DNA of 64,000 nt from Saccharopolyspora gloriosae (GTDB taxonomy: Bacteria > Actinomycetota > Actinomycetes > Mycobacteriales > Pseudonocardiaceae). Numbering within the stretch: the stretch's first letter is position 1; every line of letters starts with the position of its first letter. A program made the translations under genes and the position numbers. Where the stretch lies: NCBI RefSeq assembly GCF_022828475.1, contig NZ_CP059557.1, positions 3,829,470 to 3,893,469 of the forward strand. The letters run 5' to 3'. The notes under the pieces are model-generated. The model saw nothing but the letters and a program-made list of their open reading frames with translations. It was not told the DNA's origin and did not search any database. Positions 20,980 through 32,203 of the stretch are shown here, piece after piece.

Positions 20980-20993
20980 TGAAACTTGTTCTA
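20980..20993. promoter_or_regulatory. KstR operator, chsE1 promoter
   Basis: TGAAACTTGTTCTA matches the KstR consensus TnnAACnnGTTnnA at every fixed position. It is 17 bases from the chsE1 ATG, so bound KstR would block transcription of the whole side-chain operon. Confidence 0.88.
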
Positions 20994-21060
20994 GTTTTAG
21001 CCGCGATCGCCATCATCCGCAAGACCACCCGCCGAGCAGGCCCACGCGCCCGCCTCACCA

Positions 21061-21172
21061 GGTGAACGGCCCCTTCGCCCAATCCCCTTGGTCAAAGGAG
21101 ACGTTCACTCGACACCACCAGTGAGGTGAACGCCTCCTTTGACCAGCAGGACCGGTCAAAGGAGGCGTTCAC
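21061..21172. terminator. Family-2 GTGAACG hairpin repeat, copy 1
   Basis: Two hairpins lie between the start of chsE1 and the end of chsE3. The second has perfect 19-bp arms (GTGAACGCCTCCTTTGACC, 21126-21144, and its complement 21154-21172) with a nine-base loop. The first (21061-21110) is imperfect. It is about 45 bases beyond the chsE3 stop, which fits a terminator, although no T-run is present. Confidence 0.75.
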
Positions 21173-21216
21173 TCGGGGACATCCACCGGACAACCGCGCG
21201 CGTCGTCCGGGAGGCC

Positions 21217-24199
<2,983 letters not shown>

Positions 24200-24222
24200 C
24201 CACACCACCCGCGCACGACCAG

Positions 24223-24331
24223 GGGTGAATGCCTCCTTCGACCGATCCGACCGGTCAAAGGAGGCGGACACCGCACCGCGCCCATCAGGTGAACGGCCCC
24301 TTCGACCGACCCGCCGACGGGGCCGTTCACC
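24223..24331. terminator. Family-2 hairpin repeat, copy 2, between convergent genes
   Basis: It contains an imperfect hairpin at about 24225-24276 (GCCTCCTTCGACC paired with GGTCAAAGGAGGC) and a second with 12-bp arms GTGAACGGCCCC (24289-24300) and GGGGCCGTTCAC (24319-24330). Convergent genes end on both sides, which fits a bidirectional terminator. Confidence 0.75.
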
Positions 24332-24403
24332 TCGCCCCGTACACCGGGTGAGCGGCTCCTCGCGCGGACTTCCCGGACGAAGGCGTTCGGTCGGGGCGGG
24401 TGG

Positions 24404-25486
24404 TCACTCGTGGACGAGTTCGGGGAGTGGGGAGCGGCAGCCGCAGGCGCCGTCGGCCGGGAGCGCGACTCGCGGGCCTGCGACGCGGAAGATGCCGCTT
24501 CCCGGCGTGGCTCCGGACAAGGCGTCCGCGGCGAGGATCACCGCCGCGCCGGTCCACGTGGTGTGCTCCACCGGCCAGTGCTTGCCGTCGGTGTACACCA
24601 GCCCTGTCCAGTACGAACCGTCCTGCTCCCGCAAGTGCTGCATCGAGGCGAACACCTCCAGGGCACGGGTGCGCCACCCCAGCAGATCCAAGCTCAGCAC
24701 CAGTTCGCAGGTCTCGGCGCCGGTGACCCACGGGTTGTCGTCCACGCAGCGCACCCCGAGCCCGTCCACGAAGAAGTCCCGCCAGCGCCGCATGATCCGG
24801 TCCCGGCCGGTGTCATCGCGCAGCGGACCGCCCAGGATCGGGTAGTACCAGTCCATCGCGTACCGGTCCTTCTCGGCGAAGGCCTCCGGGTGGTGGCGCA
24901 AAGCGTGCCCGAGCCCGCCCAGCGACACCTCCCAGTCCGGCTGCGGGCATCCGAGGTGATCGGCCAGCGCCAGCGCGCACACGAGGCTGTGATGAATGCT
25001 CGAGCTGCCCGCCAGCAGCGCCTCACCGCCCACTTCACCACCGGTGCCCAGCGCCCAGTCGATCTCGCCCCGATCCCGCTGCAGGCCCAGCACGAAGTCG
25101 ATCGCCCGGCGCACCACCGGCCACATCCGCTCGGCGAAACCCGCATCGCCGGTGACCATCACGTGGTGCCAGACGCCGACCGCCGGGTACGCGCAGAAGT
25201 TCGTGTCCGCCGCGGCGTCCTCCACCACTCCGGCCCGCACCTGCAGCGGCCAGGATCCGTCCGCGCGCTGGGTTTCGCGCAGCCAGTCGTAGGCGCGTTC
25301 CGCCTCGACCAGCAGACCGGCCGCCGACAGGGCCATCGCCGACTCCACGTGGTCCCACGGATCGACGTGACCGCCGGGGAACCACGGGATCGCGCCGGAG
25401 CGTTCCTGCACCCCGGCGATCGACCTGGCGGTTTCCAGCACATCGGCCGACGAGAGCACCCCGTCGACGGCCGGCAGTTCAGGCAC
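24404..25486 (-). CDS. Prenyltransferase/terpene-cyclase alpha-barrel-fold protein
   Basis: 360 residues from GTG at 25486 (GGAGG six bases upstream); it overlaps the methyltransferase by eight bases. Repeated helical hairpins with aromatic- and Gly-rich turns (DGSWPLQVR, DGSYWTGLVYTDGKHWPVE, FPGGHVDPWDHVESAMAL) fit the alpha/alpha-barrel of squalene-cyclase and protein-prenyltransferase families, but also unsaturated glycosyl-hydrolase barrels. No DxDD or QW set is evident, so cyclisation is doubtful. It is the last gene of a three-gene operon with a methyltransferase and a glycosyltransferase, which suggests work on a glycolipid or polysaccharide. Confidence 0.7.
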   Translation of the reverse strand: MPELPAVDGVLSSADVLETARSIAGVQERSGAIPWFPGGHVDPWDHVESAMALSAAGLLVEAERAYDWLRETQRADGSWPLQVRAGVVEDAAADTNFCAYPAVGVWHHVMVTGDAGFAERMWPVVRRAIDFVLGLQRDRGEIDWALGTGGEVGGEALLAGSSSIHHSLVCALALADHLGCPQPDWEVSLGGLGHALRHHPEAFAEKDRYAMDWYYPILGGPLRDDTGRDRIMRRWRDFFVDGLGVRCVDDNPWVTGAETCELVLSLDLLGWRTRALEVFASMQHLREQDGSYWTGLVYTDGKHWPVEHTTWTGAAVILAADALSGATPGSGIFRVAGPRVALPADGACGCRSPLPELVHE

Positions 25487-26204
25487 CAACGACCTCCGGC
25501 TTGTACAGGTACACCGCCAGGCTCTTGCCCAGCACCGGGTTGAGCGCGGCCTCCGCCGTGCGGGTCAGCCACGGCTTGCTCATCAAGTCCCACACCAGCA
25601 GCTTGTGGTACAGCTTCGGCAGCGGATGCTCGCTGTTGTCCACGCCGACGGCGCACTTGAGCCACCAGTACGGCGCGTGCAGCGCATGCGCGTGATGGTG
25701 GTGCACTTCGCGCAGACCCGCCTCCCGCAGTCGGCCGATCAGCTGCTCACGGCGGTAGATGCGCACGTGGCCGCCCTCGACCTGGTGGTACTCGTCCGAC
25801 AGCGCCCAGCAGATCCGCTCCGGCCACTGCCTCGGCACGGTCACCACGACCCGGCCGCCCGGCTTGACCACGCGCACCAGCTCGCGCATGGCCTTCTCGT
25901 CCTCCGGGATGTGCTCCATGATCTCGGAGGCGATCACTTGGTCGAAGTGGTCGTCCGGGAACGGCAGGCCGAGCGCGTCACCGCTGACCGTCGTCGCCGA
26001 TGCGCCTTCGGGGACCTCCCCGGCGGCGGCCATCGCCCCGAACATCGTCTCGACCTCGGCCAGCGCCTCGGTGTCCTGGTCGAAGGCGATCACGTTCGCA
26101 CCGCGCCGGAGGTACTCGAAGGAGTGCCGCCCGGCACCGGCTCCGAGGTCCAGAACCCGCTGTCCCGCTCGCACCCCGAGCAGGTCGAAATCAACTGTCA
26201 GCAC
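25479..26204 (-). CDS. Class I SAM-dependent methyltransferase (Methyltransf_11/25)
   Basis: 241 residues from GTG at 26204, overlapping the glycosyltransferase stop by seven bases. SAM motif I is VLDLGAGAGRHSFEYLRRG, followed by VIAFDQD (acidic loop) and FDQVIASEIMEHIPEDEKAM, then RVVKPGGRVVVTVPRQWPE. The C-terminal half has a histidine-rich stretch (HHHHAHALHAPYWWLKC) and is less typical; it may form the acceptor site. Translational coupling on both sides ties it to the glycosyltransferase and the barrel protein. Acceptor unknown. Confidence 0.82.
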   Translation of the reverse strand: MLTVDFDLLGVRAGQRVLDLGAGAGRHSFEYLRRGANVIAFDQDTEALAEVETMFGAMAAAGEVPEGASATTVSGDALGLPFPDDHFDQVIASEIMEHIPEDEKAMRELVRVVKPGGRVVVTVPRQWPERICWALSDEYHQVEGGHVRIYRREQLIGRLREAGLREVHHHHAHALHAPYWWLKCAVGVDNSEHPLPKLYHKLLVWDLMSKPWLTRTAEAALNPVLGKSLAVYLYKPEVVGA

Positions 26205-27439
26205 TTCTTGCCCGCCATTTCCGCCTCCGCTTCGGCATAACACTCGGCGGTGGCCGCGGCCACCGACGCCCAGCTGTACTTCGTCAACACTCGTTGCCGT
26301 CCGTTGTCGCCCATCCGCCGCCTGCGTTCCGGGTCGTCGAACAGCGCACCCAGCGCGCCGGCCAGCGCTTCAGCGTCGCCCGGCGGGACCAGGTCGGCGC
26401 ACTGGCCGTCCGGCCCGGCGACCTCCGGGATCGCGCCCGCCCGGCTGGCGACCAGCGGTGTCGCGCAGGACATCGCTTCGACCGTGGGCAGCGAGAAACC
26501 CTCGTAGAGCGACGGCACGCAGGCGATCTCCGCGGACCCCACCAGCGCCGCCAGCTCCTCATCGCTGATCCCGCTGACGGTGCGCACCGCGCCGGAGATG
26601 CCCAGCTCGTCGATGAGCCGATCGGTCGGCCCGCCCGGCGTCGGCGAGGCGACGAGCACGAGCTCGACCTCCCGTTCGGTGCGCAGCTTCGCCACCGCCT
26701 CCAGCAGCGTGCCGACCCCCTTCAGCGGGGTGTCCGCGCTGGCCATGGCCACGATCCGACCCGGGACCCGGGGCTGCTCCGGCGGGCGGAACACCTCGTG
26801 ATCCACGCCGAGCGGCACCACCCGGAGCCGTTCGGAAGCGACGTCGAAGTCGTCGACGATGTCGCGGGCCGAGGACTCCGAGACCGTCAACAGTTCCGGG
26901 ATCCGCCGCGCGACCCGCCCCTGCATCCGCAAGAACCCGTACCAGCGGCGGACGCCGAGCTTGCGCCAGCCCTGCACCGCGGCCAGCTCCAGCCGCCGGT
27001 CGTGGGTGATCGGGTGGTGCACGGTCGCCACCAGCGGCAGTCCCGCGCGGCGCAGGCCGAGCAGCCCGTAGCCGAGGCACTGGTTGTCGTGCACCACGTC
27101 GAACTCCGCGGCCCGCGCGCGCAGCAGCTTGGCCGCGCGGAGGCTGAAGGTCAGCGGCTCGGGGAAGCCCGCCGACCACATGGTCGCGACTTCCAGCACA
27201 TCGGTGAGGTCCCGGATTTCCCGCCAGTGCGGCGTTCGGAACGGGTCCTCGTCCCGGTACAGGTCCAGGCTGGGCACCTCGGTCAGCTCGACGCCCGGAT
27301 CAAGATCCGGGTACGGCGGCCCGGAGAAGACCTCGACGCGGTGGCCGAGTTCGACCAGCTCGCGGCTCAGGTTCCGGACGTAGACACCTTGCCCGCCGCA
27401 GTGCGGCTTGCTCCGGTACGACAGCAGCGCTATTCGCAC
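26198..27439 (-). CDS. GT4-family glycosyltransferase (GT-B fold)
   Basis: 413 residues from GTG at 27439 (GAGGTG upstream). N-terminal domain: RIALLSYRSKPHCGGQGVYV with the Gly-rich loop, and FDVVHDNQCLGYG. C-terminal domain: RVPGRIVAMASADTPLKGVG and VPSLYEGFSLPTVEAMSCATP, the EGFSLPxxEAM nucleotide-sugar motif of GT4. It is the lead gene of the operon with the methyltransferase and barrel protein and is divergent from kstR, with a near-consensus KstR site 43 bases upstream. Similarity to PimB/PimC-like mannosyltransferases is general only. Confidence 0.85.
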   Translation of the reverse strand: MRIALLSYRSKPHCGGQGVYVRNLSRELVELGHRVEVFSGPPYPDLDPGVELTEVPSLDLYRDEDPFRTPHWREIRDLTDVLEVATMWSAGFPEPLTFSLRAAKLLRARAAEFDVVHDNQCLGYGLLGLRRAGLPLVATVHHPITHDRRLELAAVQGWRKLGVRRWYGFLRMQGRVARRIPELLTVSESSARDIVDDFDVASERLRVVPLGVDHEVFRPPEQPRVPGRIVAMASADTPLKGVGTLLEAVAKLRTEREVELVLVASPTPGGPTDRLIDELGISGAVRTVSGISDEELAALVGSAEIACVPSLYEGFSLPTVEAMSCATPLVASRAGAIPEVAGPDGQCADLVPPGDAEALAGALGALFDDPERRRRMGDNGRQRVLTKYSWASVAAATAECYAEAEAEMAGKKC

Positions 27440-27481
27440 GTATTCACCTCGCGGGGCCGCCGCGGCTCGCAACGGGTAGAC

Positions 27482-27495
27482 TGGAACATGTTCTC
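27482..27495. promoter_or_regulatory. KstR-like operator between the glycosyltransferase operon and kstR
   Basis: TGGAACATGTTCTC matches TnnAACnnGTTnnA except for the last base. It lies 43 bases from the glycosyltransferase start and 319 bases before kstR, with a family-1 repeat between, so its main target may be the glycosyltransferase operon. Confidence 0.65.
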
Positions 27496-27522
27496 ATTAA
27501 GGAGCCCGTGGGGAATGATCTT

Positions 27523-27703
27523 GGATCTGTTTCTTGTCAGCGGCGGAGCCGCTGAGCGGCGACCACCCCGGCGAAACGACCACCGGCGGGTTCTCTGCGA
27601 CTTCCTCGCGCGGACAGCGATCTCGTGCCGCAGGGGCATGCAGGAGAAATCGATCCCGCGGCGAGGAAGCCGCTGAGGTTCCGCTGAGGGACCCGCTACG
27701 CAC
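27523..27703 (+). repeat. Family-1 palindromic repeat, copy B
   Basis: It carries the shared blocks TTCTTGTCAGCGGCGGAGCC, CGGCGGGTTCTC, CTTCCTCGCG, GCGAGGAAGCCGCTGAGG (27661-27678) and ACCCGCTACGCAC. The left arm has two changes relative to the right arm, so the stem is less regular than in copies C and D. It sits 110 bases before kstR. Confidence 0.85.
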
Positions 27704-27813
27704 ATCACCTTGCAAGGACTCACAAGGCATGAGGTCAACGCAGACCTGCCGGAAGAGGCCGTGCCCGGACGGGCACCGCCGCACCATCGACGCACGTTGA
27801 GAGGACCGACCTC

Positions 27814-28437
27814 ATGAACGCCATGCCTCGACGCGGATCCGCCGCGTCCGGCCTGCTGGCCGAGGACCAGGGTGGCTCGGCGGCGCAGAACGCGCGCCGC
27901 AAGCGCATCATCGACGCCACCATCGCGCTCGCCGGCAAGGGCGGTTACGAAGCCGTCCAGATGCGCGCGGTCGCCGAAAAGGCCGATGTGGCCCTGGGAA
28001 CGCTGTACCGCTACTTCCCGTCCAAGATCCACCTGCTGGTGACCGGCCTGGCTCGCGAGTTCGAACGCTCCCTGGACCGGCTGGACCGGACCAAGATCCC
28101 CGGCGACACCCCGTACGACCGGGTGCTGTTCGTGCTGTCCCGCACGACCCGCACGATGCAGCGCAATCCGCAGCTGACCGAGGCGATGACTCGCGCGTTC
28201 ATGTTCGCCGACACGTCGGCGGCCAATGAGGTGGACGCGGTCGGGGCGCTGACCGAGACGCTGTTCAGCGGGGCGATGACGACCGGCGACGACGAGCCCA
28301 CCGACGAGCAGCGCGCGATCGCCCGCGTCATCGCGGACGTGTGGCTGTCGAACCTGGTCGCCTGGGTCACCCGGCGCGCGTCCGCGACCGATGTGGCCAA
28401 CCGGCTGGAGCTCACGGTTCGCCTGCTGCTGCGCTGA
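27814..28437 (+). CDS. kstR: TetR-family repressor of steroid catabolism KstR
   Basis: 207 residues. The HTH region is very close to mycobacterial KstR: RRKRIIDATIALAGKGGYEA then VQMRAVAEKADVALGTLYRY with FPSKIHLL. The ligand domain keeps TMQRNPQLTEAMTRAFMFAD and VIADVWLSNLVAWVTRRASA. KstR represses side-chain, ring A/B and mce4 genes until a CoA thioester of a steroid acid binds. The N-terminus is extended by about 20 residues relative to mycobacteria (MNAMPRRGSAASGLLAEDQ). GAGAGG precedes the ATG. The operators found in this window fit its known consensus. Confidence 0.95.
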   Translation: MNAMPRRGSAASGLLAEDQGGSAAQNARRKRIIDATIALAGKGGYEAVQMRAVAEKADVALGTLYRYFPSKIHLLVTGLAREFERSLDRLDRTKIPGDTPYDRVLFVLSRTTRTMQRNPQLTEAMTRAFMFADTSAANEVDAVGALTETLFSGAMTTGDDEPTDEQRAIARVIADVWLSNLVAWVTRRASATDVANRLELTVRLLLR

Positions 28438-28472
28438 TCCCGGCCGCGACCGGACTGTGCACGGCAGGCCCA

Positions 28473-29504
28473 TCAGATCGACCGGAATTCGTCGACACCG
28501 TCCACAGTGGTGCGGTCGGCCTGGCCACGGGCGACCAGCACGTCCAAGTGCGCCAGCGTCTCGCCCACCGCCAGGATCTGGTTGAACATGTCCAGTTCCG
28601 CGAAGGACCGTTCGCGGCGGGTCCACCCGAGCACACCGGCGACCTCGTGCGCCGTGGCCGCACCGCCGCGCACGGCCGCCGCGGTCTGGGCGAGCCGTTG
28701 CTCGTGGTGCTCCAGCAGTTCGTCCACGCGCGCGTGCGCGCTGTCGGTGACCGGCCCGTGCGCGGGCAGCAGCCGCAGGTCGGGCAGTTCGCGGACCAGC
28801 CGCAGCGAGTTCAGGTAGTCACCGAGCGGGAGCGGGGTGCGCGCCGCCTCCAGCCCGATCGACGGCGTGATGTGCGGCAGCACGTGATCGCCGGCCAACA
28901 GCAACGAGTTCCGCTCGTCGACGAACACGACGTGCCCACGGGTGTGGCCCGGCGTCTCGACGACGCGCAACGTGCGGGTGGCGAGCTCCACTTCGGCGCC
29001 GTCCTTGAGCCATTCGTCGGGCGGCTCGTAGCCCTCCTCCGGCTTCCCCTGGTCGCCTGCCACGGCGTCCCGGACCACCTCGGCGAGTTCGGTCGCCCCG
29101 CCCCGCTCCAGCTTGGACAGCTGCCGGTCGTGCGTGCCCGCCAGCAGCGCGTCCAGCGACGGCCGCTCTCCCGCGCCCAGCGCGATGCCCGCGCCGAACT
29201 CGGCGCGCAACCGCACGGCGAGCGTGTAGTGGTCCTGGTGCAGGTGGGTCACCAGGAATCGGCGCACGTCGCCGAGGCCGTGCCCCAGCTCGCCGAGGGC
29301 GGCTTCCAGCGCGTCCCGCGCTTCCTCCCTGGCCCACCCGGCGTCCACCAGCACCAGGCCGTCGCCGTCCTCGATGGCGTACACGTTGACCGCGCGCAGA
29401 CCGTCGCCCGGCATCGGTAGCGGGATCCGATGCACCCCCGGCGCGACCTCGAACGCGCCAGGACGGATCCACTCGTGCCGCCCTCGCGCCACGTCCACAT
29501 CCAC
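28473..29504 (-). CDS. Metallo-beta-lactamase fold hydrolase
   Basis: About 343 residues. The MBL metal motif is THLHQDH (HxHxDH), with GHTRGHVVF, LLAGDHVLPHI and LLPAHGPV supplying the later His and Asp ligands: a glyoxalase-II-like or lactonase-like two-metal site. A C-terminal winged-helix-like stretch (VLGWTRRERSFAELD, TLAHLDVLVARG) resembles the LACTB2 class. GTG at 29504 has GGGAGG eight bases upstream; GTG at 29525 is also open. It converges with kstR, leaving only 35 bases. A thioesterase-like role in CoA-ester turnover is conceivable but is inference. Confidence 0.8.
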   Translation of the reverse strand: MDVDVARGRHEWIRPGAFEVAPGVHRIPLPMPGDGLRAVNVYAIEDGDGLVLVDAGWAREEARDALEAALGELGHGLGDVRRFLVTHLHQDHYTLAVRLRAEFGAGIALGAGERPSLDALLAGTHDRQLSKLERGGATELAEVVRDAVAGDQGKPEEGYEPPDEWLKDGAEVELATRTLRVVETPGHTRGHVVFVDERNSLLLAGDHVLPHITPSIGLEAARTPLPLGDYLNSLRLVRELPDLRLLPAHGPVTDSAHARVDELLEHHEQRLAQTAAAVRGGAATAHEVAGVLGWTRRERSFAELDMFNQILAVGETLAHLDVLVARGQADRTTVDGVDEFRSI

Positions 29505-29525
29505 CAACCGAACCTCCCGGATCAC

Positions 29526-29837
29526 AACCTCGCCCCTGGCAAGGTAAACGTGAAATGTCCTCAGAAGGTCACGTGCGGTCTAGAACACACTCCGCTCGCC
29601 TACCGACGACCGCCGAACCTCGGGCTCCGCACACCCGCCACCGGCACGCGAGGACACCTGAACCCGATCTCCCGACGACCCGCTGACCAGGCAGGATTCC
29701 TGATACCAAGCGGGCAGTCCACCTCACTCCTCCACCGCACCCGAGTGCATCCCGGCACGGAGAGAGATGTACCTCCCGCCAACCACGGCGTGGCGAGTTG
29801 TCGCCGCGCGAGAGAGCCGACGGCCCGGGTGATCGTT
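29526..29837. other. Gene-free interval upstream of the MBL hydrolase
   Basis: About 310 bases with no convincing coding frame. It includes a half-site TAGAACACA near 29580 that lacks the GTT half of a KstR operator. Promoter elements for the MBL gene must lie here but none stands out. Confidence 0.5.
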
Positions 29838-30005
29838 TGGTCTGCTTCTTGTCAGCGGCGGAGCCGATGAGCAGCGACCAGCTGGAGCAACCGGCACCGC
29901 GGCGGGTTCTCAGCGGCTTCCTCGCGAGGACGGCCTTTCCCTCGTGGCGAAGGAGCCCGCAGCGAGGAAGCCGCTGAGGTTCCGCTACCCGACCAACCAC
30001 GCAGG
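29838..30005 (-). repeat. Family-1 palindromic repeat, copy C (best-preserved stem)
   Basis: Arms CTCAGCGGCTTCCTCGC (29909-29925) and GCGAGGAAGCCGCTGAG (29962-29978) pair over 17 bases without mismatch around a 36-base loop. The flanking blocks CTTGTCAGCGGCGGAGCCG and TGAGCAGCGACCA recur in copies B and D. It ends 13 bases before the 3' end of fadA6, so it may act as its terminator. Confidence 0.9.
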
Positions 30006-30018
30006 CCGTCCCACCAAC

Positions 30019-31179
30019 TCACAAACGTTCCAAGATCGTCACGTTGGCGGTGCCTCCTCCTTCGCACATGGTCTGCAACCCGTAGCGTCCACCGGTGCGC
30101 TCCAGTTCGCCGAGCAAGGTGGCCATCAGCTTCGTCCCCGTCGCGCCCAGCGGGTGGCCCAGTGCGATCGCGCCGCCGTTGGGGTTCACCTTGGCCGGGT
30201 CCACATCGATCTCCCGCTGCCACGCCAGCACCACGCTGGCGAACGCCTCGTTGATCTCGACCACGTCGATGTCCGCCGGGGACAGTCCGGTCCGGTCCAG
30301 GGCGTGCCGGGTGGCCGCGATCGGCGCCGAGAGCATGAACACCGGGTCGTCGCCGCGGACGCTGAGGTGGTGCACGCGAGCGCGCGGCGTCCACCCGTGT
30401 TCGGCCACCGCGCGCTCCGAGGCCACGAGCAGCGCCGAGGCCCCGTCGGAGATCTGACTGGACACTCCCGCGGTCAGCAGCCCGTCCGGCCGCAGGGTCT
30501 TGAGCCCGGCGAGCTTGTCCAGGCTGGTGTTTCGGCGCGGCCCCTCGTCCCGCTGGATCCCGGCGATCGGCTCCACCTCGTCGTCGAACCGGCCCGCGTC
30601 CATCGCCGCGATCGCCCGGTGATGGCTCGACAGCGCGAACTCCTCCATGTCCGCGCGGGAGATTCCCCATTTGCGGGCGATGAGCTCCGCGCCGTTGAAC
30701 TGGGTGACTTCGGCGTCGCCGTACCGCTCCTGCCAGCCCCGCGAACCGGAACCGGGACCGTAGGCGGTGGGGAACTCCAGGCCTTCGGCCGCTCGCAGCG
30801 CGCTGCCGATCGGGATGCCGCTCATGTTCGCGACGCCGCCCGCGATCACCACGTCCGCCGTGCCGCTGAGCACGGCCTGCGCAGCGAAGTGCACCGCCTG
30901 CTGCGACGACCCGCATTGGCGGTCGATGGTGACGCCCGGAACGTGCTCCGGGAAACCGGCCGCCAGCCAACCGGTCCGGCCGATGTTGCCCGCCTGCGCG
31001 CCGACCGCGTCCACGCAGCCCCACAGCACGTCGTCCACCCGGCCCGGGTCCAGTTCGGTCCGCTCGACGAGGGCTCGGTGCACGTGCGCGGACAGATCCG
31101 CCGGATGCACCCCGCTGAGCCCGCCGCCGCGCTTGCCCACCGGGGTTCGCACGGCATCAACTATGTACGCCTCGCTCAT
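30019..31179 (-). CDS. fadA6: Thiolase FadA6 of HIP catabolism
   Basis: 386 residues from ATG at 31179 (AGGAGG five bases upstream). Thiolase active-site residues are all present: Cys in VTIDRQCGSSQQAVH (about residue 91), His in NPNGGAIALGHPLGATG, and the second Cys in LQTMCEGGGTANVT. It is close to Rv3556c FadA6, which thiolytically cleaves beta-keto CoA intermediates from steroid rings C and D. It stands downstream of two SDR genes on the same strand, the order expected for a KstR2-controlled operon that starts at 32980. Confidence 0.92.
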   Translation of the reverse strand: MSEAYIVDAVRTPVGKRGGGLSGVHPADLSAHVHRALVERTELDPGRVDDVLWGCVDAVGAQAGNIGRTGWLAAGFPEHVPGVTIDRQCGSSQQAVHFAAQAVLSGTADVVIAGGVANMSGIPIGSALRAAEGLEFPTAYGPGSGSRGWQERYGDAEVTQFNGAELIARKWGISRADMEEFALSSHHRAIAAMDAGRFDDEVEPIAGIQRDEGPRRNTSLDKLAGLKTLRPDGLLTAGVSSQISDGASALLVASERAVAEHGWTPRARVHHLSVRGDDPVFMLSAPIAATRHALDRTGLSPADIDVVEINEAFASVVLAWQREIDVDPAKVNPNGGAIALGHPLGATGTKLMATLLGELERTGGRYGLQTMCEGGGTANVTILERL

Positions 31180-31249
31180 CTTTTCCTCCTTGAGCGCCCT
31201 GCGGAACGATGTTCGGCCGCTCCGCTGCCCGGGCACCTGCGCAGATCGG

Positions 31250-32182
31250 TCAGCGGAACTCCTGATGCTTCGGTTTCGCGCCGTAGACCGGTTCCGGCTC
31301 GGGATCACGGCGGAGCAGGTCGTGCACGACGGGGCCGAGTTCGGATGCGGACCAGCGACGGCCGGCGTCCTGATCGGCGCCGTGGCGCCAGCTCGTCATG
31401 ACGCGGATCGCGCCGCCCTCCACTTCGAAGACCCGCCCGGTGACCTCGGCGGCTTCCGCACTGCCCAGCCACACCACGAGCGGGGAGACGTTCTCCGGTG
31501 CCATCGCGTCGAAGGCGTCGTCGTCGGGGCGGGCCATGTCCGAGGCGAAGACCTGCTCGGTCATCCGGGTGCGCGCGGCCGGAGCGATCGCGTTGGCGGT
31601 GATGCCGTAGCGACCGAGTTCGGCGGCCGCGTTCACGGTGAGCGCGGCGATTCCCGCCTTCGCCGCCGCGTAGTTGCTCTGCCCGACGCTGCCGAGCAGG
31701 CCCGCGCCGGAGCAGGTGTTGATGATGCGGGCGGCGACGGGTTCGCCGGACTTCGCCCGGTCCCGCCAATGCTCTGCGGCGTGGCGCATCGTCGCCGCGT
31801 GGCCTTTGAGGTGCACCCGCAGCACGTCGTCCCACTCCTGCTCGGAGATGTTCACGAACATCCGATCTCGCACGAAACCGGCGTTGTTCACCAGCACGTC
31901 CAGCCGGCCGAAGGTGTCGACGGCCCGCGCCACGAGTTCCGCGGCCTGCCGCCAGTCGGCGACGTCGGATCCGTCGGCGACCGCGTTGCCGCCCAGCGCG
32001 CGGATCTCCTCGACCACCGCCTCCGCGGCACCGTCGTCTCCCCCGCCGCCGTCGAGGGCGACGCCGAGGTCGTTGACCACGACGGACGCTCCCTGCCCGG
32101 CGAACTCCAGCGCGTGCGCGCGACCCAGGCCGCGGGCCGCGCCGGTCACGACGACCACGCTGCCCTCGCAGATTCCGGCCAC
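31250..32182 (-). CDS. SDR-family 3-hydroxyacyl-CoA dehydrogenase (Rv3548c-like)
   Basis: 310 residues, classical SDR with TGAARGLGRAHALEFA (cofactor loop), NNAGFVRDRMFVNISEQEWD, Ser in INTCSGAGLLGSVGQS, and YAAAKAG. The long C-terminus (RRDPEPEPVYGAKPKHQEFR) is typical of the Rv3548c group rather than FabG. In the HIP pathway this position encodes the dehydrogenase that makes the beta-keto thioester cleaved by FadA6. GTG at 32182 has CAGGAGG upstream. The enzyme role is inferred from synteny. Confidence 0.85.
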   Translation of the reverse strand: MAGICEGSVVVVTGAARGLGRAHALEFAGQGASVVVNDLGVALDGGGGDDGAAEAVVEEIRALGGNAVADGSDVADWRQAAELVARAVDTFGRLDVLVNNAGFVRDRMFVNISEQEWDDVLRVHLKGHAATMRHAAEHWRDRAKSGEPVAARIINTCSGAGLLGSVGQSNYAAAKAGIAALTVNAAAELGRYGITANAIAPAARTRMTEQVFASDMARPDDDAFDAMAPENVSPLVVWLGSAEAAEVTGRVFEVEGGAIRVMTSWRHGADQDAGRRWSASELGPVVHDLLRRDPEPEPVYGAKPKHQEFR

Positions 32183-32203
32183 GATGCCTCCTGCGTTGTC
32201 GGT

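Noticed and set aside
24404-25486. Possible squalene-hopene or terpene cyclase
   Set aside because: No DxDD acid motif or regular QW repeats; only the general barrel fold can be supported.
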